Shown here piece after piece: positions 7,666 to 14,697 of a stretch of 30,244 nt of DNA. The notes under the pieces are model-generated. The model was not told the origin of the DNA, ran no database searches, and saw nothing but the letters and a program-made list of their open reading frames with translations. How positions within the stretch are numbered: the first letter of the stretch is position 1; the number at the start of each line of letters is the position of its first letter. The DNA is from JAKFVC01 sp040386595 (lineage in GTDB: Bacteria; Planctomycetota; Planctomycetia; Planctomycetales; Planctomycetaceae): NCBI GenBank assembly GCA_040386595.1, contig JAZKFE010000040.1, positions 1 to 30,244 of the forward strand. The letters are read 5' to 3'. Both the position numbers and the translations under genes were made by a program.

Positions 7666-7800
7666 CGAATGATGCAGACGATCCCTGTTGGCAAAGTGAC
7701 AGACCCCGCCGGCACAAAAGCACAGGCGGGCGGGAGTGAATAGCCGAAGCGGCCTCTAACTCGCTTCGCTCACACCGGTTCAAGAACCGGCGCCGCCACA
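7640..7800 (+). repeat. Dispersed repeat element A interrupting the toxin remnant
   Basis: Bases about 7643-7700 (TTCCGTGTGA...ATCCC..GGCAA..GAC) match 11136-11190 at roughly 70% with one gap. The right end, ACCGGTTCAAGAACCGGCGCCGCCAC, has the same GGTT/AACC core as the ends of the 11070-11291 element. Internal hairpins are CCCGCC 7705-7710 with GGCGGG 7725-7730, and CGAAGCG with CGCTTCG around 7744-7768. Its left edge falls where the HINT homology ends. Confidence 0.6.
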
Positions 7801-7876
7801 CGCGCGATCTCCATCCCAGCCAACGGGCCGCAAAGTTGCCGCTGGCCTCGCTGACGGAGACACGCCCTGACTCAAT

Positions 7877-7903
7877 GAGCGGTGGGCACTCCGCTCTTTT
7901 TTT
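7877..7903 (+). terminator. Intrinsic terminator reading rightward
   Basis: GAGCGG (7877-7882) and CCGCTC (7891-7896) form a perfect 6-bp stem with an 8-base loop, directly followed by seven T. This is a textbook Rho-independent terminator for plus-strand transcription, yet no plus-strand gene lies upstream for more than 3 kb (the nearest ends at 4462). It may serve an unannotated small RNA or be a relic. Confidence 0.75.
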
Positions 7904-7918
7904 ACATACTCAAGTTGA

Positions 7919-7947
7919 TTGACATCGCACACTCACGCTTGTAATTT
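7919..7947 (+). promoter_or_regulatory. Possible sigma-70-type promoter for the DUF1559 gene
   Basis: TTGACA at 7919-7924 is followed, after 17 bases, by TAATTT at 7942-7947 in a strongly AT-rich stretch (about 7900-8025) between a terminator and the DUF1559 start. TTGATTGA near 7915 and TCAATCAA near 7951 form an 8-bp inverted repeat across the same sites. The -10 match is weak, so the call is tentative. Confidence 0.4.
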
Positions 7948-8028
7948 TGATCAATCAAAAAAACAAATAAATATGGCAGAAATAACATATATGTGTCATC
8001 AAAATTCAAGACAAAAAGGAAATCCTGA

Positions 8029-9036
8029 ATGAAACGACGTGCTTTTACTTTGATCGAACTCCTTGTGGTGATTGCAATTATCGCCGTTCTGATTGCGTTG
8101 CTGTTGCCCGCGGTGCAACAAGCGAGAGAGGCCGCGAGACGGACACAATGTCGCAACCAACTCAAACAAATCGGGTTAGCACTCCACAACTACTTGGATG
8201 CCCACTCGGCTTTCCCTCCGAGCTATTGCGTTGTTCCTGGGGTCACCACCACCGTCGGCGGCCAGTGGTCAATCTTCGCCCGGGTCTTGCCCTATCTGGA
8301 TCAGGCAAACTTGCAAAATCTCGTGAATTGGAATGTCGCCTATTCGACCCAGGTCAACGTTGCGACCACGCGGATCCCCAGTTACCTGTGTCCCAGTGAG
8401 CCGAATGACGTGGTTCGGGTGAATCCGTCAACCGGTGTGGCTCGGGATTACCCCGCCAGTTACGTCGTCAACTTCGGCACGTGGAAGATCTACGACCCTG
8501 TCACTGGAACGGGTGGTGACGGGGCATTCCATCCCAATAGCAAGTACCACTCGGGATCTTTCACCGATGGAATGAGCAATACGCTGTGTGCGTCGGAGGC
8601 GAAAACGTTCACCCCGTATCTCCGCAACACCAGTAGCGATCCAGGGGCTGTGCCTCCGAGCAGTCCGAGTTTCGTGACTGGTCAAAGTGGGGATGGCTGT
8701 TGCATTGGTTCCTCGCTACAGCTCAACACCGGACACACGGAATGGGCTGACGGGCTGTGCCAGCAAAGCGGTTTTACCACCGTTTTCGGACCCAATGCCG
8801 AACTGCCGTACAACGTCGGTGGTAAAGATTACGACATCGATTTCGTCTCGTGGCGGGAAGGGACACATGCGACTCGGACGGCCTACGCCGCCTTGCCAGC
8901 TCGCAGCCATCATGTCGGCCTTGTACACGCCCTGATGATGGACGGCTCCGTGCGGTCAGCCAGTGAAAACATCGACCTGGCGACTTGGCGGGCACTCGGA
9001 ACTCGCGCCGCCGGTGAGGTCGTTGGCGAGCTCTAA
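8029..9036 (+). CDS. DUF1559 domain pseudopilin-like protein
   Basis: The protein has 335 residues from ATG 8029 with AAAAGGA upstream. It starts with a type IV prepilin-like leader, MKRRAFTLIELLVVIAIIAV and more hydrophobic residues, in which cleavage before Phe6 and methylation would be expected. The hallmark LLPAVQQAREAARRTQCRNQLKQIGLALHNY follows (about 24-54). The C-terminus carries the planctomycete H-x-DG pattern (HHVGLVHALMMDGSVRSASENID). Planctomycetes hold dozens of such paralogues; they are thought to be pseudopilins of type II-secretion-like systems, with the individual role unknown. It is a single-copy transcription unit here with an AT-rich upstream region. Signal and domain assignment are near certain. 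Confidence 0.95.
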   Translation: MKRRAFTLIELLVVIAIIAVLIALLLPAVQQAREAARRTQCRNQLKQIGLALHNYLDAHSAFPPSYCVVPGVTTTVGGQWSIFARVLPYLDQANLQNLVNWNVAYSTQVNVATTRIPSYLCPSEPNDVVRVNPSTGVARDYPASYVVNFGTWKIYDPVTGTGGDGAFHPNSKYHSGSFTDGMSNTLCASEAKTFTPYLRNTSSDPGAVPPSSPSFVTGQSGDGCCIGSSLQLNTGHTEWADGLCQQSGFTTVFGPNAELPYNVGGKDYDIDFVSWREGTHATRTAYAALPARSHHVGLVHALMMDGSVRSASENIDLATWRALGTRAAGEVVGEL

Positions 9037-9118
9037 TTCTTGTTGCTGATGTGTGTTGCATCGTTCTTCCAGCATCCTGATTGATGCTCGTTGGTCGCCA
9101 CCGCTCCGTAGAAAGAAA

Positions 9119-10396
9119 ATGTTCATGTTCGTCAGTGGTATTCGTTCCTGGGTTTCCGCCGCGCTGTTGCTCATCTTCACATTTGTGATGGTCGCCCAGG
9201 CCAAGCCAGCCCCCGTTATCAAGACTCCTCCCCCCGCATTCGGAAGTCCGTTGCCGAATCTATCGCCCGCCGAGCTAGCCCGATTCGAAGCCGGTAAAAC
9301 GAGTTTCGAAGCGGTCGAAGGGGTGAGCGACGGCATCGGCCCGGTGTTCAATGACACCTCCTGTGTCGCGTGCCATAAAGGCATGGCGACCGGAGGGGGA
9401 TCGGATGTGCTTTCAGTCCGTTTTGGAGCCCGGATCGAAGGAGCCTTCGATCCGTTGTTTGATTTCGGCGGCCCCACGATCCAATCTAAAGGCATCGGGC
9501 CGGTTGGCGATGTGGATTTTGTCGGTGAAATCGTGCCGCCACAGGCCACGATCGTGACCAGCCGCCGGGCGACACAAGTCTTCGGTTTGGGGCTGGTAGA
9601 TGCCGTATCGGATTCGACACTTGAATCGTTGGCGCTCTGGCAACTGTTCACTACTCCCGAGACTGCTGGTCAACCGAACTATGTCACCGATTTGCGGACC
9701 GGGGAACATCGCGTCGGGCGTTTTGGTTGGAAAGCCCAATTGGCATCGCTCTACGATTTTTCCGGGGACGCATATAAAGATGAGATGGGAATCACGGTTG
9801 CCGGATTCTCATCCCCCGAGCAGCCTGGAGTGATCACCCCCTTTTTCCCTGGTGACGATGGTCGCCTGCTTTCCGAAGAAAACGCCCCCCAGGGGGACGA
9901 GACACTCCTAGACGACAATCCCGTCGACAGCCCCAACGAGCCGGATGATGAGGACTTGATTCTCTTCACCGATTTCATGACGTTCCTCGCACCTCCTCCA
10001 CCGGTCGCCAAAAGTACGGCCGCGACCCGGCGTGGAAGTCGCCTCTTCGACGACATTGGGTGTGCTGCGTGTCACGTTCCAACACTGGTAACGGGATACC
10101 ACGAGAGCCGTGCCTTGCAAACACAGGAGTTTCATCCGTACTCGGATTTCCTGCTGCACGACATGGGATCGCTGGGGGATGGCATCGAGCAAGGCGTCGC
10201 CACCGGAACAGAAATGCGAACCGCCCCCTTGTGGGGTTTGCGAACTCAGCCGGCCTACTTACACGATGGCCGAGCAAAGACCATAGAAGAAGCAATCCTC
10301 GCTCATGAAGGGCAGGGGAAGAAGTCTCGCGATTGCTTCAGCAAATTGGCCAAAAAGAAGCGGCAGGACGTAGTGGAGTTTCTGAATTCTCTTTGA
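9119..10396 (+). CDS. Di-haem c oxidoreductase of the DHOR (thiol oxidoreductase-like) family
   Basis: The protein has 425 residues from ATG 9119. A GTG at 9053 would only add 22 polar residues before the signal peptide. The signal peptide is MFMFVSGIRSWVSAALLLIF... with a VAQA cleavage site. Two c-type haem motifs are CVACH (82-86) and CAACH (315-319). The stretches GIGPVFNDTSCVACH, TEMRTAPLWGLRTQPAYLHDGRA and EEAILAHEGQG are typical of DHOR, with Met366 as a likely axial ligand. It acts in the periplasm as an electron-transfer or peroxidase-related cytochrome; the physiological substrate is not known. It lies 82 bases after the DUF1559 gene and 176 bases before a metal-dependent regulator gene, so possible iron-linked control is inferred. 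Confidence 0.88.
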   Translation: MFMFVSGIRSWVSAALLLIFTFVMVAQAKPAPVIKTPPPAFGSPLPNLSPAELARFEAGKTSFEAVEGVSDGIGPVFNDTSCVACHKGMATGGGSDVLSVRFGARIEGAFDPLFDFGGPTIQSKGIGPVGDVDFVGEIVPPQATIVTSRRATQVFGLGLVDAVSDSTLESLALWQLFTTPETAGQPNYVTDLRTGEHRVGRFGWKAQLASLYDFSGDAYKDEMGITVAGFSSPEQPGVITPFFPGDDGRLLSEENAPQGDETLLDDNPVDSPNEPDDEDLILFTDFMTFLAPPPPVAKSTAATRRGSRLFDDIGCAACHVPTLVTGYHESRALQTQEFHPYSDFLLHDMGSLGDGIEQGVATGTEMRTAPLWGLRTQPAYLHDGRAKTIEEAILAHEGQGKKSRDCFSKLAKKKRQDVVEFLNSL

Positions 10397-10498
10397 ATTC
10401 AAATTCCCCTGTTTTAAAGGCACACTGAGAGCCCAGAAGCCCAGAATGTTTCTCAGACGTTACTAACACGCTTCGACGTTTTCACGAGAGGCATGAGC

Positions 10499-10546
10499 AT
10501 CGATCATGGAACGCCGATGACCTTCTCCGAGCTCTCCATGATCGAT
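10499..10546 (+). promoter_or_regulatory. Perfect 12-bp inverted repeat between DHOR and DtxR-like genes
   Basis: ATCGATCATGGA (10499-10510) and TCCATGATCGAT (10535-10546) are exact reverse complements separated by 24 bases. The right arm ends 26 bases before the regulator's ATG and there is no T-run after it, so an operator pair or an mRNA structure covering the leader is more likely than a terminator. The motif does not match the classical DtxR or MntR box. Confidence 0.5.
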
Positions 10547-10572
10547 TTCTGTGGTGTTGGAATATTACGTGC

Positions 10573-11016
10573 ATGCGAAGAATCCGCGTCGACGACTACT
10601 TGTCCGTGATTGATCGACTATGCGTTACAGCAGTCGATGAGCTTGCTAGACCCAGTCAAATTGCGAAGACACTGGGGATCTCCACGGGATACGTCAGCAC
10701 CACACTCTTGCGTCTGGCGGAAGACGGTTTAGTCATTCATCAACCGCATGCGGGGGCCAAGCTCACAGAGCTGGGTCGTGTGCGTTTGAGGAGATTCGTG
10801 CACCGGCTTCGCATCACGGAGTTGTTGCTCGAAGCATTGCTGAATTGGGACCAGGAGTCTGTCGCCGCGGAAGCACATCAGCTAGAGCCAGCCATCTCCG
10901 ATAGCCTGCTCGAAACGTTTGACTCCTATCTCGGATTCCCGAGAGTTGACCGGCATGCCCAAAAAATTGTGCGACCTGACGGTGCGCTTCCAACCCTCAG
11001 TTCCCCCCCAATCTAA
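10573..11016 (+). CDS. DtxR/MntR-family metal-dependent transcriptional regulator
   Basis: The protein has 147 residues from ATG 10573. A winged HTH occupies about 10-65: RPSQIAKTLGISTGYVSTTLLRLAEDGLV, then the wing VIHQPHAGAKLTELG. The dimerisation and metal domain follows the DtxR pattern: RVRLRRFVHRLRITELLLEALLNWD, then AAEAHQLEPAISDSLLETFDSYLGFPRVD. The family's H-x-EA-x-x-L-E-H reads AEAHQLEPAISD; the usual His of LEH is Pro and the Glu-Cys/Met end motif is altered, so metal binding may be modified. There is no SH3-like third domain, as in MntR. Known relatives repress iron or manganese uptake genes. No transporter adjoins; the DHOR gene upstream and its own leader repeat are the nearest candidate targets. 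Confidence 0.8.
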   Translation: MRRIRVDDYLSVIDRLCVTAVDELARPSQIAKTLGISTGYVSTTLLRLAEDGLVIHQPHAGAKLTELGRVRLRRFVHRLRITELLLEALLNWDQESVAAEAHQLEPAISDSLLETFDSYLGFPRVDRHAQKIVRPDGALPTLSSPPI

Positions 11017-11069
11017 AGCTCCTCTGAGATGAATCTCTGCCGATCAATTGATCGCGCAATGTTTAATGT

Positions 11070-11291
11070 CGCAGGGTGGCGCAGGTTCTCGAACTGGGAT
11101 GCACTGCGACTTCGCAGTCAGCGGCCGCTCCGACGCATTCCGTGTGATCAGCGCACCGAACGGTACTGAGCATCCCCTGGGCAAGGCGACACGCACCGTT
11201 GGTGCGGAAACACCTATTGGCGCAAGTCGACGAGCGAACGGCCTCTTTTTCGCGGCGCCCCCACGGGTTTGAAAACCTGTGTCACTCTGCG
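11070..11291. mobile_element. MITE-like element B with 25-bp terminal inverted repeats
   Basis: The left end 11070-11094 (CGCAGGGTGGCGCAGGTT then CTCGAAC) and the reverse complement of the right end 11267-11291 (CGCAGAGTGACACAGGTT then TTCAAAC) agree at 20 of 25 bases, all differences being transitions. The interior of about 170 bases contains no convincing gene, but includes the 11136-11190 segment shared with the 7640-7800 repeat. The size and structure are those of a non-autonomous element. No target-site duplication was identified by eye. It accounts for most of the 463-base gap between the regulator and the phosphoesterase. Confidence 0.6.
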
Positions 11292-11479
11292 GATATGGGC
11301 GGAAGACAAGACATGGGAATCGGGGCAAAAAAGCCGCGGGAGACTCCTTGTGCCTTGGTCTCCGGGGGAGATGCATGATTAAATATAGTATCTATTCCAA
11401 ACTTGGATCAATTCTCGGTCCAACCTATCTGGGAAATGTTGGTGTTTACGGATCCCCCTAACCTGGAATCCCGAAAGTG

Positions 11480-13036
11480 ATGCCGATGAAAGATTGCGTT
11501 CTGTACGTGGCCTTGTTCGTTTTCACGTGTGCCGGAGTCGGGCACGCGGAAGACGCTTTTCGCGTGACGCCCTACCTGCAAAATCCCAGTCGAGATGCCA
11601 TCACGATTCGCTGGCTGTCGAATGCGAATGAGGCAGGCACCGTGACTGTGGATAAGGCCGGCGGTGCAGTCCAGTTGAAGTCGATGCCCGAGCAGGCGAA
11701 AACGCTGAGCTACAATCCTTTCGGCGAAGAACCGGGGGGACCGCATCCGGGGCTGCCGTATCTGCATCGCGTTCGCGTGACGGGTCTTGAGCCGAATACC
11801 GAGTATTGCTATCGCGTCCAACAAGGCACCGTCGAACACGCCGATGTCTTCCGTACAGCGCCCGATGCCAACACGGCCGTGCGGATGATTTTCTACTCGG
11901 ATCCGGAAACCGAACCGGAATCATCGACCTCGCCCCCCGTCGAATGGCCTGCCGGAAAAGGGACCACTCGGCCCGCCGAAATCACGCGGTATCTGGTCGA
12001 TCAGACGACCGGCTATCGTGAGAACCTGAAGGTGATTGATTCACGCAAACCGAACTTCATTTCCGTCGTGGGCGACTTGGTGGAGTCGGGGGGCGAACAA
12101 CGCGACTGGGACGAGTTCTGGAAGCACAATGCCGGCACTTACAACACGCTCGCCGGACATATCCCACTCATCGCGGCCCTCGGCAATCACGAAAACTACG
12201 GTGGCCCCGGTGCTTTCGGCGGCTACTCCACCAAGGCCTCCGACTTCGGATGCGGGAAGTACCTCACCTACTTCGAATTCCCCTCCAACGGAGCAGCTGA
12301 TCCGCATCACGAAGGCCGGTACTATCGCCTCGACTATGGTCCAGTCACGCTGATCACCGTCGATTCGAGCGATGGATCGCCAGAAGGGACGGCGTCGGAT
12401 ACGAATCACAATCTTTCGGGAAGTCATGCCGCGGACTTCAACCCCGGTTCGCCCCAGTACGTGTGGCTCGAGCGGCAACTTGCCGAGACACAAAAGCAAA
12501 GCCGTTTCACGATCGTGCAGTACCACCACACGGCCTACGGTTCGGGTCCGCACAGCGTGCCGTTTGGCAAGCCGAACTTTTCCGGCCAGTCAGGCATCGC
12601 GATGCGCGTGCTACAGCCCTTGTTCATGAAGTACGGCGTCGACGCCGTGATCTCTGGACACGACGAAATGCTCGAACGATCGCTGGTTCCAGGAGAAGAA
12701 CTCTTAGCTGACGGAACCAAGGTCCCCCACGAAATCCACTACTACGACGTGGGTATGGGCGGAGACGGATTGCGTGGTGCCACCACAGGGGCTGAAAATC
12801 CTTTCCGCAAGTTCCTGGCCCACGACGATGCCCCGGAAGTCTGGAACGGCAAACAACTGATTTCCGGCGGAAAGCACTACGGTCACCTGGAGGTCAACGT
12901 CGCCCCGAACGACAAGAACCAATGGGGGGTGACGCTCGAATTCGTGCAGGTCTTTCCCATCACCGACGCCACCGGCAACATCTCGAGCTGGGAGCGACGG
13001 ACATACGCCGATCTGGTGAAGCTGCAAACACGCTGA
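11480..13036 (+). CDS. Secreted metallophosphoesterase with purple-acid-phosphatase-type N-terminal domain
   Basis: The protein has 518 residues from ATG 11480; a GTG one codon earlier and an ATG at 11486 are alternatives. A signal peptide (VLYVALFVFTCAGVGHAED) leads to a fibronectin-III-like domain (about 25-130: VTPYLQNPSRDAITIRWLS, LPYLHRVRVTGLEPNTEYCYRV). The calcineurin-like phosphoesterase domain shows VVGDLVESGG (GD near 199), ALGNHENYGG (236-239), YHHTAYGSG (near 350) and VISGHDEMLER (near 392). The last motif is usually GHxH; here it is GHDE. The first motif reads YSDPE rather than a D-x-H. Metal-binding residues of the middle motifs are intact, so phosphatase activity is likely but not certain. 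A hairpin terminator follows 30 bases after the stop. Confidence 0.85.
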   Translation: MPMKDCVLYVALFVFTCAGVGHAEDAFRVTPYLQNPSRDAITIRWLSNANEAGTVTVDKAGGAVQLKSMPEQAKTLSYNPFGEEPGGPHPGLPYLHRVRVTGLEPNTEYCYRVQQGTVEHADVFRTAPDANTAVRMIFYSDPETEPESSTSPPVEWPAGKGTTRPAEITRYLVDQTTGYRENLKVIDSRKPNFISVVGDLVESGGEQRDWDEFWKHNAGTYNTLAGHIPLIAALGNHENYGGPGAFGGYSTKASDFGCGKYLTYFEFPSNGAADPHHEGRYYRLDYGPVTLITVDSSDGSPEGTASDTNHNLSGSHAADFNPGSPQYVWLERQLAETQKQSRFTIVQYHHTAYGSGPHSVPFGKPNFSGQSGIAMRVLQPLFMKYGVDAVISGHDEMLERSLVPGEELLADGTKVPHEIHYYDVGMGGDGLRGATTGAENPFRKFLAHDDAPEVWNGKQLISGGKHYGHLEVNVAPNDKNQWGVTLEFVQVFPITDATGNISSWERRTYADLVKLQTR

Positions 13037-13065
13037 CCTGCAGGCGCCAAGACAGAATTCCTCTT

Positions 13066-13100
13066 CGGAGCGACATTGGAATATGTCGCTCCGGTCTTTC
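13066..13100 (+). terminator. Hairpin terminator after the metallophosphoesterase gene
   Basis: CGGAGCGACAT (13066-13076) pairs perfectly with ATGTCGCTCCG (13083-13093) around a 6-base loop, followed by GTCTTTCCC. The stem of 11 bp is strong and the T-tract short. It lies 30 bases after the stop codon at 13036 and is the only candidate end for this transcript. Confidence 0.75.
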
Positions 13101-13182
13101 CCACAATCTCTACTTAACAGGATTGACTGGAACAGTGGGTTTGCTGTTCTGATCTGACAACGATACGCAACGCGGTGATTCA

Positions 13183-13344
13183 ATGAAAATCACAAGCTTC
13201 TACTATTTAGCCTACCCAGATTGCTCACAGGCGGACCCGTTGTATGCAGAAAGCGAGGTCTATGTCGAACGGCCCCCTGACCGACAGTGGTCAACGATGT
13301 CGGCCGGCCCATGCAGAGCTCTGCCCGCACCGCACAATAATTGA
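13183..13344 (+). CDS. Small ORF of 53 residues, possibly truncated immunity-family gene
   Basis: ATG 13183 with GGTGA upstream opens a frame that begins in a protein-like way: MKITSFYYLAYPDCSQADPL then YAESEVYVERPPDRQ. The second half (SAGPCRALPAPHNN) looks random, suggesting that a longer gene has been cut or frameshifted near 13280-13290. It stops at TGA 13342-13344, five bases before the next ATG at 13350, an operon-like spacing. The family is not recognised. Coding status is plausible but unproven. Confidence 0.35.
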   Translation: MKITSFYYLAYPDCSQADPLYAESEVYVERPPDRQWSTMSAGPCRALPAPHNN

Positions 13345-13349
13345 GCAAC

Positions 13350-13737
13350 ATGTCTACAATCACTAGTGTGTTTTTGCAAACCCGCATCGTCGTTCGATAA
13401 AGTCCGAGCTATCGTCGAAACGACACTCTCGATCATCCTGACAAAAAATACCGCATCTGATGTTGGCACATTGCTTGAAGGGGTGTACTCGGGTGTGTTT
13501 ATCTCCGTCTTCGATGAGCATGGATTAGAAGATGACTGTGGCATCAATTTTTCAAATTATGACATGGAAATTGATTTCAAAGAGACCGAAAACGATCTAG
13601 CGATAATCCACATGGCCATAAATCTCGCCAACTCGATACACAATCAACTCAATTGCGACACAATGGTTGTCAGAAACTTTCAGCATTTAATTGTTGAGCT
13701 AGAAGTTTCAAGCCGTCTGCCGAAGCATGCATGCTGA
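13350..13737 (+). pseudogene. Frameshifted immunity-like gene
   Basis: ATG 13350 starts a sensible N-terminus (MSTITSVFLQTRIVV) that runs into TAA 13398-13400. In the overlapping frame the sequence continues, from about 13388, as FDKVRAIVETTLSIILTKNT and on through EGVYSGVFISVFDEHGLEDDC, DMEIDFKETENDLAIIHMAINLANSIHN and FQHLIVELEVSS to 13737. Joining the two frames around 13390-13398 gives one continuous acidic protein of about 128 residues. The alternative is that the second frame starts at GTG 13366 (123 residues). No family was recognised; the size, acidity and neighbours suggest an immunity-type protein. The next gene overlaps its end by seven bases. Confidence 0.5.
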
Positions 13738-14108
13738 AGAAGTCCCACCATATGGTGGGACTGGACCTCATCCGCACAGAACTCCGTCGGTCGAGCAGAA
13801 AACCAGCAAAGCCGTCGAAGTTGAGCAAGGAATGTCAGGAGCTGACATTGATTTTAGATACCTTTGTGAAACGGCTTCAGAACGGAAAAGCCAACAACTT
13901 GATCTATTCTGACGGTGACAAAGAAGGACTCGTCAGCGTTTGGATACACGAAGAAGCCATAATACTCACGTGGGAGGAATGCCCCATAGGGGAGCAGCAC
14001 GATGAATCTACGTACTCGCGTGACGAACGGCACGTTTTTGAAAGTATAGGCGACCTAATGACATTTCTAGCTAGCAACGCCTTAAAACCCGAGCTGTTTA
14101 CTCCTTGA
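13731..14108 (+). CDS. Small acidic hypothetical protein, immunity-like
   Basis: The protein has 125 residues from ATG 13731, or 118 from ATG 13752. It is cytoplasmic, without TM or signal. After a basic N-terminal stretch (IRTELRRSSRKPAKPSKLSKE) comes a strand/helix domain: LTLILDTFVKRLQNGKANNLIYSDGD, GLVSVWIHEEAIILTWEECPIG and RHVFESIGDLMTFLASNALK. The layout resembles small toxin-immunity proteins but no family was identified. Its first codons contain a perfect 22-bp palindrome, so the N-terminus may be repeat-derived. It follows the frameshifted gene with a seven-base overlap, forming a short plus-strand string of decayed small genes. Confidence 0.5.
   Translation: MLKKSHHMVGLDLIRTELRRSSRKPAKPSKLSKECQELTLILDTFVKRLQNGKANNLIYSDGDKEGLVSVWIHEEAIILTWEECPIGEQHDESTYSRDERHVFESIGDLMTFLASNALKPELFTP
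13741..13762. repeat. Perfect 22-bp palindrome
   Basis: The half-site AGTCCCACCAT is followed immediately by its exact reverse complement ATGGTGGGACT. The right half plus the following GG matches ATGGTGGGACTGG at the left end of the 27886-28104 repeat. It could be two abutting element ends, for example an excision scar, now read as the start of a gene. Confidence 0.7.
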
Positions 14109-14317
14109 TACAAACGTGGACGAGAGAAACGGGAGCAAAGCATTCGCGAGCTTTCGTGGAGTGTGGCGTTGAGAAAATCTCTCACAATGACGCAAAGACT
14201 ATATCGAGTAATGGGCCTTTGCGCTACCCAGCCGGGTGTGGGGCATTACGATCGGTTCCAGTGACCATTTTCGTCCTAATGCATGGCAACCGCAGGTTAA
14301 ACGGAGAAGAGACAAAA

Positions 14318-14692
14318 ATGTATGCGGCCCCTCCTAAGGTAAACTTGCTCGTGTTACGTTCGCCTGAAATACACCGGGCCGCGGAGTTTTATCGGGCACT
14401 TGGGTTACTGTTCACACTCGATCGTCACGACACAGGGCCGGAACACTCCACTTCGCAAGTCGACGCGTTTGTCTTAGAGATCTACCCCCTCGGTTCAAAT
14501 CAACTCCCGACGACCAGCGTGCGCCTGGGGTTCAGCGTCGATTCGGTCGATGAGCTCCTGCCACTGCTGCGGACGGCGGGGGCAATTGTCGTCTCTGCAC
14601 CGCACGATTCACCATGGGGCCGTCGAGCCGTGGTGAAGGACTTGGACGGTCACACGATAGAGTTGACCACACATCCAAACAGAGACTCTTAG
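14318..14692 (+). CDS. VOC-superfamily (glyoxalase/bleomycin-resistance-like) protein
   Basis: The protein has 124 residues from ATG 14318, preceded by GGAGAAGAG at 14302-14310. A longer frame from 14105 lacks a ribosome binding site. The two beta-alpha-beta-beta-beta modules are clear: KVNLLVLRSPEIHRAAEFYRALGL followed by FVLEIYPL, and VRLGFSVDSVDELLPLLRTAGA followed by AVVKDLDGHTIELTTHP. The VOC metal-site positions are partly occupied (Glu in VLEIYPL, Glu in TIELTT); the first His is Asn or Leu, so the typical glyoxalase site is incomplete. The substrate is unknown. It converges with the permease gene, whose stop is five bases away, so the two 3' ends lack room for a separate terminator. 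Confidence 0.8.
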   Translation: MYAAPPKVNLLVLRSPEIHRAAEFYRALGLLFTLDRHDTGPEHSTSQVDAFVLEIYPLGSNQLPTTSVRLGFSVDSVDELLPLLRTAGAIVVSAPHDSPWGRRAVVKDLDGHTIELTTHPNRDS

Positions 14693-14697
14693 CCGCT

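Noticed and set aside
7720..7800. tRNA-like 3' half (GGTTCAAGAACCGG then GCCGCCACA)
   Set aside because: The T-arm would have an eight-base loop (GTTCAAGAAC) instead of seven, position 61 is not C, and no matching acceptor, D-arm or anticodon arm precedes it. It is a repeat end.
11044..11376. Minus-strand frame of 110 codons and plus-strand frame 11048-11272
   Set aside because: Both run straight through the inverted-repeat element, have no ribosome binding site and no protein-like composition.
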